Origin: a virus
Virus record (IMG/VR): IMGVR_UViG_3300025012_000310
Span: 1 to 20,950 of that record
Direction: 5' to 3' (one strand)
DNA: 20,950 bases
Shown here: piece after piece, positions 6,019-13,297 of the stretch
Position numbering within the stretch: position 1 is the first letter of the stretch
Layout of the letters: the number at the start of each line of letters is the position of its first letter
Program-made: the position numbers and the translations under genes
The notes under the pieces: model-generated
The model's input: only the letters and a program-made list of their open reading frames with translations
Database searches by the model: none
Told to the model about the DNA's origin: nothing

Positions 6019-7746
6019 ATGACAAGGGGTGTTCCCAGGTTACAACCTGGATTGTGGGATGAACTGATTGTTGATAATTTTGCCGGTGGCGGCGGGGCTA
6101 GCTTGGGTATCGAGTGGGGGCTCGGCCGGGGAGTAGATATCGCCATCAACCATGACCGCGAGGCGGTTGAGATGCACAAAGCCAACCACCCATGGACCAA
6201 GCATTACACCGAGGATGTTTGGGATGTCGATCCGGTGAAAGTCTGTAAGGGTAGGTCCGTTGGCTTGGCGTGGTTCAGCCCTGATTGCAAACATTTTTCT
6301 AAGGCAAAAGGAGGGCAGCCGGTATCTAGGAAAATTCGTGGTCTCGCGTGGGTGGCGGTAAAGTGGGGGAAAAAGAAAAGTCCCAGGGTGATCATGCTGG
6401 AAAACGTGGAAGAGTTCCAGGACTGGGGCCCGCTGATTCACGTTTGCGATAGCGACGGCAAACCAAAATTCGACAGCGAGGGGCGGCCGGTAATGATGCC
6501 GTGCGGAGTGAATAAGGGAAAAACCTTCTATCTGTGGGTCCATCGCCTCGAACAGCTTGGTTATAAGGTTGATTGGAGAGAACTCCGGGCTTGCGACTAT
6601 GGCGCCCCTACCATTCGCAAACGGCTTTTCCTTATCGCTCGCCGGGATGGTTTACCGATTGTCTGGCCTGACCCGACCCACGGCGATCCGAAGAGCGAGG
6701 AAGTGAAGAGCGGTAAACTGCAGCCATGGAAAACGGCCGCTGATTGCATTGATTGGTCCATCCCTTGTCATTCAATTTTTCTCACCAAGGAAGAGGCCCG
6801 GGCGGTTGGCGTCAAGCGGCCGCTGGCGGATGCTACAATGCGGCGAATTGCCAAGGGGGTGATGAGGTATGTTATTGAGAGTCTGGAGCCGTTTGTCGTT
6901 ACCTACTACGGCGACAAGGGTGGAGAGTTTCGTGGGCAGTCGCTCGGCGAACCGCTGGCTACTCAGACTACGGCAAACCGCCATTCCCTGGTTGTTCCGG
7001 TTTTTACCGAGCATGCGAACGCTTCTTCGCCGCGATGTATGCCAGCGGATGAGCCGCTGCGGACTATCTGCGCGAACGTCAAAGGCGGGCACCATGCCCT
7101 TGTCTCGGCTTTTCTCGCAAAGCACTATACCGGGGTTGTCGGCTCAGATGTGCGAGAGCCAATTGGTACAGTGACAGCGGTAGATCATCATAGCCTGGTT
7201 ACCGCTCACATCAGACGAGATTTTGGCCAATCAATCGGGCACGCAGCGGATGTTCCTCTTGGCACGGTGACAGCGGATGGAATGGGAAAATCTGCGATCG
7301 TAACTTCTCACCTGGTCAAACTGCGAGGCACCTGCAGGGACGGCCAGCCGGTTACGGCGCCGATGCCGACGATCACCGCTTCCGGCACTCATATTGGGGA
7401 GGTCCGTGCCTTCCTGTTGAAATACTTTGGTAATGAGCATAATGGTCACGCGCTCCAAGAACCTCTTGGGACCGTCACCACAAGAGATCGGTTTGGTCTG
7501 GTGACCGTCCGTGGCGAGATTTACCACATAGCCGATATTTGTCTCCGGATGTTCTCGCCCAGGGAACTATTCAGGGCTCAAGGATTCCCTGACGAGTATG
7601 TCATCGACATAAAGATTGATGGGAAGCGGATTACCAAAGAGGCGCAGGTCAGCATGTGTGGGAATTCTGTGTCGCCATACGTGCCGGCGGCGCTGGTGCG
7701 GGCGAATATGAAGATCAGATCAGGCGCATTGTTGGAGGTGGCGTGA
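6019..7746 (+). CDS. DNA (cytosine-5) methyltransferase with repeat-rich target region
   Basis: A 575-residue C5-cytosine methyltransferase. Motif I (FAGGGGASLG) is at 21-30. The catalytic cysteine is C90 in SPDCKHFS, where most family members have PPC. Motif VI ENV is at 128-130, motif VIII (CDYGAPTIRKR) at 192-202, RELFRAQGFPDE at 515-526 and GNSVSPYVPAAL at 548-559. The target-recognition region (about 291-498) is made of six repeated units of roughly 32-36 residues, each built around an EPLGTVT-like core followed by a HHSLVTA-like stretch. AAGGAG precedes ATG 6019 by 6 bases. No partner nuclease is present, so it is an orphan enzyme, probably protecting phage DNA from host restriction. 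Confidence 0.93.
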   Translation: MTRGVPRLQPGLWDELIVDNFAGGGGASLGIEWGLGRGVDIAINHDREAVEMHKANHPWTKHYTEDVWDVDPVKVCKGRSVGLAWFSPDCKHFSKAKGGQPVSRKIRGLAWVAVKWGKKKSPRVIMLENVEEFQDWGPLIHVCDSDGKPKFDSEGRPVMMPCGVNKGKTFYLWVHRLEQLGYKVDWRELRACDYGAPTIRKRLFLIARRDGLPIVWPDPTHGDPKSEEVKSGKLQPWKTAADCIDWSIPCHSIFLTKEEARAVGVKRPLADATMRRIAKGVMRYVIESLEPFVVTYYGDKGGEFRGQSLGEPLATQTTANRHSLVVPVFTEHANASSPRCMPADEPLRTICANVKGGHHALVSAFLAKHYTGVVGSDVREPIGTVTAVDHHSLVTAHIRRDFGQSIGHAADVPLGTVTADGMGKSAIVTSHLVKLRGTCRDGQPVTAPMPTITASGTHIGEVRAFLLKYFGNEHNGHALQEPLGTVTTRDRFGLVTVRGEIYHIADICLRMFSPRELFRAQGFPDEYVIDIKIDGKRITKEAQVSMCGNSVSPYVPAALVRANMKIRSGALLEVA

Positions 7747-8231
7747 TGATGGAAATTATAGCGAATCAAAACTTCACAAGCCTGCAAGACCTAGTGGTGA
7801 ACGCTAAAGCCAGGGCCGCAACCGGGTTATATGATGGAACCAAAGAAACATTCGACTATCTGATAGCATGCCGCAGTTTCTTTGTGCCAGCTGGGGCGAA
7901 AGTGATATTCACGCGCGACCAGGGGCACCACTCATGCGGGTGGTGGAAAAATCCTGATTATGAGCGCTGCTTCCATTTGTCGCTTTCTTTCGATGAAGGA
8001 TATCTATCCCGGCGGGCCGAGTCGTTGGCGAAAGCATTCTTCGGTGACGATACTAGGCTGTTGTGGATCGAACCGCCGATGACTCCCCAGGGAAAGGCTA
8101 TGGAGGTGTGGCATTATCGGTTGTTTTGTGATCAGGCATGGAAAGGGATTAAACCGACAGGTGAAGTGTATTCCCGACGCATGCCGACAGGATGGATGTC
8201 TTTTTCAGAAAAACATGGGAGGAGGAAATGA
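7746..8231 (+). CDS. Hypothetical phage protein, Trp/aromatic-rich
   Basis: A 161-residue protein starting at the ATG that overlaps the methyltransferase stop (TGATG). It has an aromatic-rich centre with GWWKNPDYERC and FHLSLSF and a second block with LLWIEPPMTPQGKAMEVWHYRLF. I have seen GWWKNPDYERC-like text in phage proteins of unknown function and cannot name a domain. It lacks membrane segments and obvious catalytic motifs. The start at 7746 is preferred over 7656, which is deep inside the upstream gene. It overlaps the next gene by ATGA. Confidence 0.75.
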   Translation: MMEIIANQNFTSLQDLVVNAKARAATGLYDGTKETFDYLIACRSFFVPAGAKVIFTRDQGHHSCGWWKNPDYERCFHLSLSFDEGYLSRRAESLAKAFFGDDTRLLWIEPPMTPQGKAMEVWHYRLFCDQAWKGIKPTGEVYSRRMPTGWMSFSEKHGRRK

Positions 8232-8686
8232 AAACTGCTGGAATGATAATGGCGAGATCAAATATTCTTGTTGATTTCACCGGGCGAAAAATAAACGGAT
8301 GGGAAGTCCTGCAGCTGCACAAGGCCGGTGACAATTCCCCGTCTGAGTGGAAGGTGCGGCATAAGTGCGGGGCTGAAAGGATACTCCGGATAGCTCAGTT
8401 GCGGAGTAATGGGAAAAGGCTTTGCGAATGCCGATTCAAGAAGCCATTGGTGGAAGAAATCAAAGAGATGCGGAAGGAGAATGCCAAGGTTGAAGAATCT
8501 CCGCGCTCACTTACTCCGCCGAAGCAGTTCCATCAGAATACCAATCCTGACCGGCAACGGACTCTTACCGGAGAAGAGGCCGAGGAAAAGCGGATGGAGC
8601 ATAAGAAAATGTCACCCAGGGAATTCGGCCGGCTGCAGGCTTACAATTACGCCCGCGTGGTCTACCGGCCGGAAAATCGTCAATAG
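8228..8686 (+). CDS. Phage protein with an HNH/AP2-associated zinc-ribbon-like N-terminus
   Basis: A 152-residue protein. Residues 15-69 (DFTGRKINGWEVLQLHKAG to LRSNGKRLCEC) look like the small zinc-binding N-terminal module found in phage HNH or AP2 homing-type proteins, with the usual DLTGxRFGRLTV and LRSGxxxSCGC shapes. Here only CG and CEC are kept (HKCG and LCEC), so metal binding may be partial. No nuclease or AP2 domain follows: the C-terminal half is charged and ends in MSPREFGRLQAYNYARVVYR. It may be a derelict or re-used DNA-binding module. ATG 8228 has GGAGGA before it and overlaps the previous stop. Confidence 0.68.
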   Translation: MKTAGMIMARSNILVDFTGRKINGWEVLQLHKAGDNSPSEWKVRHKCGAERILRIAQLRSNGKRLCECRFKKPLVEEIKEMRKENAKVEESPRSLTPPKQFHQNTNPDRQRTLTGEEAEEKRMEHKKMSPREFGRLQAYNYARVVYRPENRQ

Positions 8687-8704
8687 TTGATCGAGGTGGA
8701 GAGA

Positions 8705-9085
8705 ATGGCAGATACTTTCAGGCAGATGGTCGATGCTGGAATGGTGGAAGATCCTGGCTCTTGCACCCATGGTGTTCCGTGGGGAGGTGATGGTTGCGAC
8801 GAGTGCGAGATCATTCGGTTAAAGCGAGAGGTGGAGGAATTACAGGAAGTTCTTAGATTAAACGAAAGCGACTTCTTCTCGTTAAAAGAGGCTGTGAAGC
8901 CTTTCGTCGATGCTTTCGAGGAGGTCAGGGAGTCGAACGAGGTCACCGACAAGCATCAATGGCCAAAGGAAGAATTTCAGGAATTTCTGGATAGAAATAT
9001 AATCACTCCTGGCGGGACAAAGATGGGGGATTGGCGGAAACTGGCGGACGTTTATAAAGAAATTTTCGGGGGAGATGGAGAATGA
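8705..9085 (+). CDS. Hypothetical coiled-coil protein with Cys motif
   Basis: A 126-residue protein. Residues 20-34 contain CTHG and CDEC spaced as in small metal-binding phage proteins, and a leucine-heptad helix follows (about 37-65, LKREVEELQEVLRL), suggesting a dimer. The C-terminal part is charged with a WRKLADVYKEIF helix. GAGGTGGAG sits just before ATG 8705, which is better than the ATT-region start upstream. Its stop overlaps the ASCH gene by ATGA. No family is recognised. Confidence 0.68.
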   Translation: MADTFRQMVDAGMVEDPGSCTHGVPWGGDGCDECEIIRLKREVEELQEVLRLNESDFFSLKEAVKPFVDAFEEVRESNEVTDKHQWPKEEFQEFLDRNIITPGGTKMGDWRKLADVYKEIFGGDGE

Positions 9086-9555
9086 AAACAATAAAAGCAA
9101 TCAGTCTGTGGCAACCATGGGCTAGCCTGATCATGACCGGGGCGAAGACCTTCGAAACAAGAGCTTGGCCGACGAAATACCGAGGTCCGCTGGTGATATG
9201 CGCGGCGAAAGGTGGATTATCGAAGACTGAGTTGATTCACCAGTTGTGCTTTTGGTCTTTCCAGGGTGGCCTGGCGCCGCTCGTGGGGAAGCCTCTAGAT
9301 CTCACTGGAAAATCATGGCCGGGAGTGAGTATAGACCACCTCCCTTTCGGAGCGGCACTTGGTATTGTCGATCTGGTAGACTGCATTCGAACCGATGATT
9401 TAACGCTTGGCCAGATCGGTACCGACAAACCTTTCGGTGATTTCAGCCTTGGCCGCTACGCCTGGAAACTCGAAAATGTGAGACCGTTCGATAAACCTAT
9501 CCAGGTGAAAGGGAAACAGGGATTTTTCAATATTCAACTGGAGAAAGAGAGATGA
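9082..9555 (+). CDS. ASCH-domain protein
   Basis: A 157-residue protein with a full ASCH domain. The start KAISLWQPWASLIMTGAKTFETRAW is diagnostic, followed by TKYRGPLVICAAK and a late ALGIVDLVDC strand, then GRYAWKLENV and KGKQGFFNI. ASCH domains are PUA-like folds that bind RNA or modified bases; one bacterial member removes the acetyl group of N4-acetylcytidine. Which activity this one has is not shown. The gene overlaps both neighbours by ATGA, in a run that also carries a radical-SAM and a MazG-like gene. Confidence 0.88.
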   Translation: MKTIKAISLWQPWASLIMTGAKTFETRAWPTKYRGPLVICAAKGGLSKTELIHQLCFWSFQGGLAPLVGKPLDLTGKSWPGVSIDHLPFGAALGIVDLVDCIRTDDLTLGQIGTDKPFGDFSLGRYAWKLENVRPFDKPIQVKGKQGFFNIQLEKER

Positions 9556-9986
9556 TCGACAGTGAAATCATAGCCAGGCAGGCTCGGGTGATCGAGGAAT
9601 TAAAGGAACAGGTCAGTATCCTTGAGCGCAATAAAAAGGACGCTCTCGGTCATATCTTTTGCATAGGTGGTCCACTAAACGACAACAAACTTGGATTCAG
9701 CAAACAGCAGATGGTGACGTTTGCACGGATAGCTGAATGCCTTGGAAACGAGGAAAGGCCAGTCAAATGTCTTGGCCAAAAGACCGACCCCATCGGCTAT
9801 ATAGCCTTCGGCGGAAGTCCCAGTGGAGAACTTTTCCCTTTAACCCAATACACCGGAAAAACCGAGAAGGAAGTCGGGGACAAAATCATGATTGGCGCCA
9901 AAGCCGAAGGGTGGCGCGGGACAGTCGCCGAACGCCTGGATTATCTCGGGTGGGTGATTCTTCCCGTCTACATGAAGGAGGGTTGA
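9552..9986 (+). CDS. Hypothetical phage protein with N-terminal coiled coil
   Basis: A 144-residue protein with a predicted coiled coil at residues 5-30 (ARQARVIEELKEQVSILERN), then an HIFCIGGPLNDNKLGF segment and a C-terminal stretch with WRGTVAERLDYLGWVILP. The repeated hydrophobic pattern suggests a small alpha/beta fold. It starts in ATGA overlap with the ASCH gene. I do not recognise a family or function. Confidence 0.68.
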   Translation: MIDSEIIARQARVIEELKEQVSILERNKKDALGHIFCIGGPLNDNKLGFSKQQMVTFARIAECLGNEERPVKCLGQKTDPIGYIAFGGSPSGELFPLTQYTGKTEKEVGDKIMIGAKAEGWRGTVAERLDYLGWVILPVYMKEG

Positions 9987-9989
9987 GCG

Positions 9990-10898
9990 ATGGGCGATTT
10001 CGATTCGGACAGGAAAGGAACAGGTACCGCAGAATGGGCAGAGGTAAACGAAAACATCTGCCGTGGGTGCCAGAATATGTGCCTGTACTGCTATGCAGCA
10101 TACAACGCCAATCGATTCGGGCAGAGAGACCGGGAGAATTGGGGGCGAGAGGAACTCACCAAGCGGGCTGAGATCCAGGCCTACCCGGCGAAAAATGGCG
10201 TCATCATGTTTCCCAGCTCGCACGATATCACGCCGTTCAACCTGGACGCTTACATTCGAGTAGCGAAATTGATACTCGAAAAGGGCAATAAACTGCTGAT
10301 CGTCAGCAAGCCGCGCCTGGAGTGCGTGGAAAAGATGATTTTGGAATTCGAGCTGTACCGGAAACAGATTCTTTTCCGCTTCACGATGGGAACCGTGCAG
10401 GAAAGCGTTTCGTTATTATGGGAACCAGGTGCGCCTTTACCGAGAGAGCGTCGGGAGTGCCTGGCTCTTGCCTACGGCAGAGGGTTTGATACTTCGGTTT
10501 CTATCGAGCCGATGCTCGAAGGTTTTCAGATGACAGAGATCCTGGTTGAATGGGTCAGGCCGTTTGTTTCGAAAACCATATGGATCGGTAAAATGAACAA
10601 ACCTCAATTGAGAGTGCCGAAAACTCACGCTTACCTGGTCGACGCCATTCTGAAAATGCAAAGTGATGACCAGATTATGAACCTGTACGAGTGGTTCAAA
10701 GATGACGGGATAATCAGGTGGAAAGACAGCATTAAAACAGTGGTGGAGTTGCATAAATCAAGAGTCGATCATCATTACGGCAATCGGTGTTCTTGTGGTA
10801 AGCCTCTTCCGAAAATCAACGCCAGTATTGAGGCGAAACTCGACATGGGTGCCAGTTGCCCGCATGCAGAAATTCCAGTGGAGAAGGGAAAATGGTAA
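9990..10898 (+). CDS. Radical SAM protein, phage type
   Basis: A 302-residue protein with the iron-sulphur cluster motif C-x3-C-x2-C (GCQNMCLYCYA, cysteines 27, 31 and 34) that binds S-adenosylmethionine in radical SAM enzymes. Later conserved blocks are MFPSSHDITPFNLDA, KLLIVSKPRLECV, ILFRFTMGTVQE, FWEPGAP-like LLWEPGAP and VSIEPMLEG, then WIGKMNK. These are seen together in a group of phage and bacterial radical SAM proteins without a well-known reaction. A C-terminal cysteine pair (CSCGKPL) may bind another cluster or zinc. The start ATG at 9990 has GAGGGTTGAG before it. Substrate unknown; DNA, RNA or nucleotide modification are all possible. Confidence 0.87.
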   Translation: MGDFDSDRKGTGTAEWAEVNENICRGCQNMCLYCYAAYNANRFGQRDRENWGREELTKRAEIQAYPAKNGVIMFPSSHDITPFNLDAYIRVAKLILEKGNKLLIVSKPRLECVEKMILEFELYRKQILFRFTMGTVQESVSLLWEPGAPLPRERRECLALAYGRGFDTSVSIEPMLEGFQMTEILVEWVRPFVSKTIWIGKMNKPQLRVPKTHAYLVDAILKMQSDDQIMNLYEWFKDDGIIRWKDSIKTVVELHKSRVDHHYGNRCSCGKPLPKINASIEAKLDMGASCPHAEIPVEKGKW

Positions 10899-11371
10899 AA
10901 ATCAATCTTGACGCTGACGCGGCCGAGATCCTCGTTGAGGTCGAGCGCGAGTTAGCGCGGGCACTATCGATCAATGGCCCATTCTGTTCGGAGTACGAGG
11001 CTTTCGGAGCTTTGACCGAGGAATTCAACGAGGTGGTGGAGGAATTCCGCAAGAGTTCGGATAAGCAACCGGAAAAGAACACCAGCCTCCATCTGGAACT
11101 GGTGCAGTTGGCTGCCATGTGTAAAAAGTGGAAGGCCATGGTCGATGGTGAATTAGTCAGTCCGTTGTGGGAATGGGAGTACGAAGGTAACGAGCGGGCG
11201 ATGTCGACCATGGAAGCCATGGGAAACCTGGTTTATCAATATGAATTCCTCATTGACTATTTCAAGCGGCAAAAGGGAGATGCGGTCTATAAGCAGCTGT
11301 TCGAAATCTGGAACCTGTGTGTGGCGGCCGTTCTATCACTTTGCACGATTGGAGGGGGGAAAAGATGTTGA
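10892..11371 (+). CDS. MazG-like nucleotide pyrophosphohydrolase-fold protein
   Basis: A 159-residue protein. The first 90 residues form helices with the acidic motif ALTEEFNEVVEEFRK and the later LHLELVQLAAMCKKW, a pattern of MazG-like enzymes, which remove pyrophosphate from nucleoside triphosphates using acidic residues in EExxE helices. The C-terminal half (from PLWEWEYEGNERAMSTMEAM) is also helical and may be a partner or dimer domain. GGAGAAGGG precedes ATG 10892. The start lies within the radical SAM stop region (7 bases overlap) and its own stop overlaps the next start, so the genes are coupled. Activity not confirmed by sequence. Confidence 0.68.
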   Translation: MVKINLDADAAEILVEVERELARALSINGPFCSEYEAFGALTEEFNEVVEEFRKSSDKQPEKNTSLHLELVQLAAMCKKWKAMVDGELVSPLWEWEYEGNERAMSTMEAMGNLVYQYEFLIDYFKRQKGDAVYKQLFEIWNLCVAAVLSLCTIGGGKRC

Positions 11372-11535
11372 GACGAATCTGGATTCCGGCGGCGATTTAT
11401 AAGGTTGTGCCGATCATGGCGGTCATCGTCGGGATGTGGGCCTTTGGGTATGGCGGGAAGGTCATGCAGGGTATCGGCCTTGCTATGGTGTTTTACGGGA
11501 CAGCGGTAATATTTCTACGGGCGGAATGTGCCTGA
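11365..11535 (+). CDS. Small two-helix membrane protein
   Basis: A 56-residue protein with two hydrophobic stretches: IYKVVPIMAVIVGMWAFGYG (about 11-30) and IGLAMVFYGTAVIFL (about 37-51). The first residues MLRRIW are basic, as expected for the cytoplasmic side. GGAGG lies 9 bases before ATG 11365. It overlaps the end of the previous gene. It is not holin-like in context, since no lysis genes are near, so its role is unknown. Confidence 0.7.
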   Translation: MLRRIWIPAAIYKVVPIMAVIVGMWAFGYGGKVMQGIGLAMVFYGTAVIFLRAECA

Positions 11536-11548
11536 AAGGCTGAGAGCG

Positions 11549-11734
11549 ATGAAAAAACTTGAATTGGGTAATGGTCTTAAATTGACTGAATCTGACGATA
11601 TGGGAGTCTTCCTGCATTTTAAAACCAAGGATGGAAATTCTAGCGGCATGAGTTTGGAGCAGGGGCCGATTTGTGTAGGGCTAAGATGGGCGCAGGAGTT
11701 ACTGGAAGATGTGCAGGATGTAAAAGAAGATTGA
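11549..11734 (+). CDS. Hypothetical small phage protein
   Basis: A 61-residue protein: a beta-rich start (LELGNGLKLTESDDMGVFLHF) and a C-terminal acidic helix (LRWAQELLEDVQDVKED). It is the last plus-strand gene before the terminator hairpin. The ATG at 11549 is preferred; a GTG at 11528 in the same frame would overlap the previous stop. No strong ribosome-binding site is visible for either, so confidence is modest. Confidence 0.55.
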   Translation: MKKLELGNGLKLTESDDMGVFLHFKTKDGNSSGMSLEQGPICVGLRWAQELLEDVQDVKED

Positions 11735-11744
11735 AACGAGAAAG

Positions 11745-11768
11745 GCCCTGCCAATTTACCGGCAGGGC
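11745..11768. terminator. Bidirectional terminator-like hairpin
   Basis: GCCCTGCC (11745-11752) and GGCAGGGC (11761-11768) pair perfectly around an 8-base AT-rich loop. It lies between the last plus-strand gene (ends 11734) and the end of the minus-strand operon (11805). There is no strong T-run on the plus strand; on the minus strand the bases after it read CTTTCTCGTTT, a weak one. Position between converging operons supports termination. Confidence 0.65.
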
Positions 11769-11804
11769 ACTGTATAAAGCCAAATTTGAGCTAAATTGAG
11801 CCAA

Positions 11805-12314
11805 TCAGCCTTTCACAATCCCCAAGGCCCGGGCATAATGAAGAGCGGTTTCAATCCACGGTTTTCCAAGATCGGTGGTAAGTTCCACCTGTACCAGACA
11901 GGTTCTGTGGACCCACTTACCGATTGAATGGATTGGCCAGAACCATTCTTTTTCTTCAATGTATTTCCCGCAGATCGGGCAAACCACGAGACCGACCACA
12001 TGTTGGTAAGGCATTTTCTCCGCAGCACCACGATTTACCACCTCGTTGAGTATGGTGTTGAGTAGGTCTTTCGACACCTCGACGTCGTTCGGGTCAACCA
12101 TAATAACCCCCTTTGGCTTCTGGCTTTGAGGAGGTGTCCATCCGAGCGTGATAAGCGCCAGCCTGATCTGCTCTTCCTGGACATCAAAAATTCTTCGGTG
12201 CAAGAGCTCACGGAATCCCCCTATTCCCATCGAAATGTCCTGTTGGATAAACCTGTCGTTAAAGATCGATGTGTCTATCTGGTATGCCTCTGCGCTTCCT
12301 ATTTTCTTGCTCAT
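11805..12314 (-). CDS. Hypothetical protein with CxxC...HxxC zinc motif
   Basis: A 169-residue protein, last gene of the minus-strand operon. Near residues 112-139 it carries CPICGKYI and, after an aromatic run, VHRTC, so likely a treble-clef or ribbon zinc site. The N-terminal part is helical with MGIGGFRELLHRRIF and EEQIRLALITLGWTPP. No family is recognised. CGGAG lies about 8 bases before the ATG at 12312-12314. The preceding 73-base gap holds a perfect 10-base dyad. Confidence 0.68.
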   Translation of the reverse strand: MSKKIGSAEAYQIDTSIFNDRFIQQDISMGIGGFRELLHRRIFDVQEEQIRLALITLGWTPPQSQKPKGVIMVDPNDVEVSKDLLNTILNEVVNRGAAEKMPYQHVVGLVVCPICGKYIEEKEWFWPIHSIGKWVHRTCLVQVELTTDLGKPWIETALHYARALGIVKG

Positions 12315-12340
12315 GTCAATTCTCCGTTTGGTGATGGGTG

Positions 12341-12369
12341 AGATATATTCAAGACCGTCGAATATATCT
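12341..12369 (-). promoter_or_regulatory. Perfect 10-base inverted repeat before a minus-strand gene
   Basis: AGATATATTC (12341-12350) and GAATATATCT (12360-12369) are exact reverse complements around 9 bases. The sequence is AT-rich, unlike the genes around it, and is in the gap between a 27-residue reading frame and the gene starting at 12314. It could be an operator, a hairpin in the mRNA, or part of a promoter for that gene. Confidence 0.5.
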
Positions 12370-12387
12370 ATTATTCAATACAAGTAC

Positions 12388-12471
12388 TTACATGCTTTTC
12401 ATGATTGCGGCCGCGACCGATACGCCCAATATCGCGCCTGGTGATGAAACGCTTATCGTCAGCATAATCAT
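12388..12471 (-). CDS. Possible 27-residue membrane peptide
   Basis: A reading frame of 27 residues that starts at an ATG overlapping the previous stop as ATGA (12468-12471), as many genes here do, with GAGGAAG in the coding end of the upstream gene about 7 bases before. Sixteen or so residues in the middle (GAILGVSVAAAIM region) are hydrophobic, as in a single membrane-spanning peptide. It ends at TAA 12388-12390. Too short to judge by composition, so this is tentative. Confidence 0.35.
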   Translation of the reverse strand: MIMLTISVSSPGAILGVSVAAAIMKSM

Positions 12472-12674
12472 GGTTTTGCTTCCTCGATAAAATGGATGTT
12501 GGCCATCCGCAGAATTGCCGGAGTGTCCAGCCCTTTCGCATGGGCGAGGTGGAGGAGGTTCGTCATCGTGTCCACGATATCGGCCTCAAGGTCGTCTGGG
12601 TCTCGATGATATAGAGCGTTGAGGGCATGTTCCGCCTGTTCGATCCTGCCGAAGTTCCTATTTTTCTCTGGCAT
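12468..12674 (-). CDS. Hypothetical small helical protein
   Basis: A 68-residue protein. It is charged and helical, with RIEQAEHALNALYHR, an acidic DPDDLEADIVDTM and a second helix LLHLAHAKGLDTPAILRMA. AGAGGAA precedes ATG 12672-12674. It overlaps the end of the previous gene by 17 bases. The two-helix layout may be a small dimer. No family is recognised. Confidence 0.65.
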   Translation of the reverse strand: MPEKNRNFGRIEQAEHALNALYHRDPDDLEADIVDTMTNLLHLAHAKGLDTPAILRMANIHFIEEAKP

Positions 12675-13065
12675 TGGATTCCTCTTTTTCGACAAAATGT
12701 TCAAAAACGAACCGCTCATGTGCGTCGGTCCAGGTGAAACCGGCGTCCTCAATCGCTTCCTGCGCGTAGGTGAGCCTGCCCGCGCCAATGCAATCCGCAT
12801 TGAAAATGGCGTCGGTGATGACGGCCAGTTCTTCGGCTGAGAGTTTTTTCTGTTTCCTGTTGAAATCTCTGATGGTCATGTCTGGATCCCCGGATTTGAT
12901 CATCTTGATGACATTGATGACGGTGATTTTCTTATCGATCGCTCCCTCTGTTCTCTCCAACAGCGCGGCCGCTCGGTGTGGCGAAATACCTTTCTCTATC
13001 AGGTCCATCAGTCTCGTGTAATTGGCAACCGACCAAGGTTTGCCGTGTTTCTTCGGTTTCTCCAC
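12658..13065 (-). CDS. Putative DNA-binding protein with HTH-like segment
   Basis: A 135-residue protein starting at GTG 13063-13065, with AAGGAG exactly 6 bases before. Residues about 8-43 (KPWSVANYTRLMDLIEKG then SPHRAAALLERTEGAIDKKI) read like a Myb/HTH-type fold of phage regulators: an aromatic-rich helix, then a turn and a recognition-like helix. The C-terminal half is alternating helices (EELAVITDAIFNADC, AQEAIEDAGFTW). It may regulate the operon or host genes; nothing fixes this. A longer frame to 13122 would overlap the previous gene more. Confidence 0.65.
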   Translation of the reverse strand: MEKPKKHGKPWSVANYTRLMDLIEKGISPHRAAALLERTEGAIDKKITVINVIKMIKSGDPDMTIRDFNRKQKKLSAEELAVITDAIFNADCIGAGRLTYAQEAIEDAGFTWTDAHERFVFEHFVEKEESNAREK

Positions 13066-13076
13066 CTCTCTCTCCT

Positions 13077-13295
13077 TCAAATCATGTTCAGTTTTTTGCC
13101 GATAGCCCAGCAGGTGGGGCACCAGCCGATAAACACCGGGATATCATTGCCGTGTTTCGCTTCCATGTCAGCCTGCTCTTTCGCCATCCTGGCGAGTTTC
13201 TCGTCGAAATCCTCAACTCGGTTGATTCCGACCGATGTAAGGTGGCTCTGTTCCCACTTCGACAGGAGCCGCTTTGCTTTTTTCGTCTTCAGCAT
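13077..13295 (-). CDS. Hypothetical small protein with CxxC
   Basis: A 72-residue protein: a basic start (MLKTKKAKRLLSKW), an acidic helical middle (DFDEKLARMAKEQADMEAK), and a CPTC near residue 60 followed by a basic tail. It may need a partner cysteine pair, since only one pair is present. ATG 13293-13295 has GGAGG 8 bases before it; the ATG at 13310 lacks a binding site and overlaps the upstream gene. No family recognised. Confidence 0.62.
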   Translation of the reverse strand: MLKTKKAKRLLSKWEQSHLTSVGINRVEDFDEKLARMAKEQADMEAKHGNDIPVFIGWCPTCWAIGKKLNMI

Positions 13296-13297
13296 TG

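Noticed and set aside
11528-11548. GTG start for the 61-residue protein
   Set aside because: It would overlap the end of the membrane-protein gene and has no better ribosome-binding site than the ATG at 11549.
11745-11768. Phage attachment site
   Set aside because: No integrase gene or tRNA is in the window and the sequence fits a hairpin between converging operons better.
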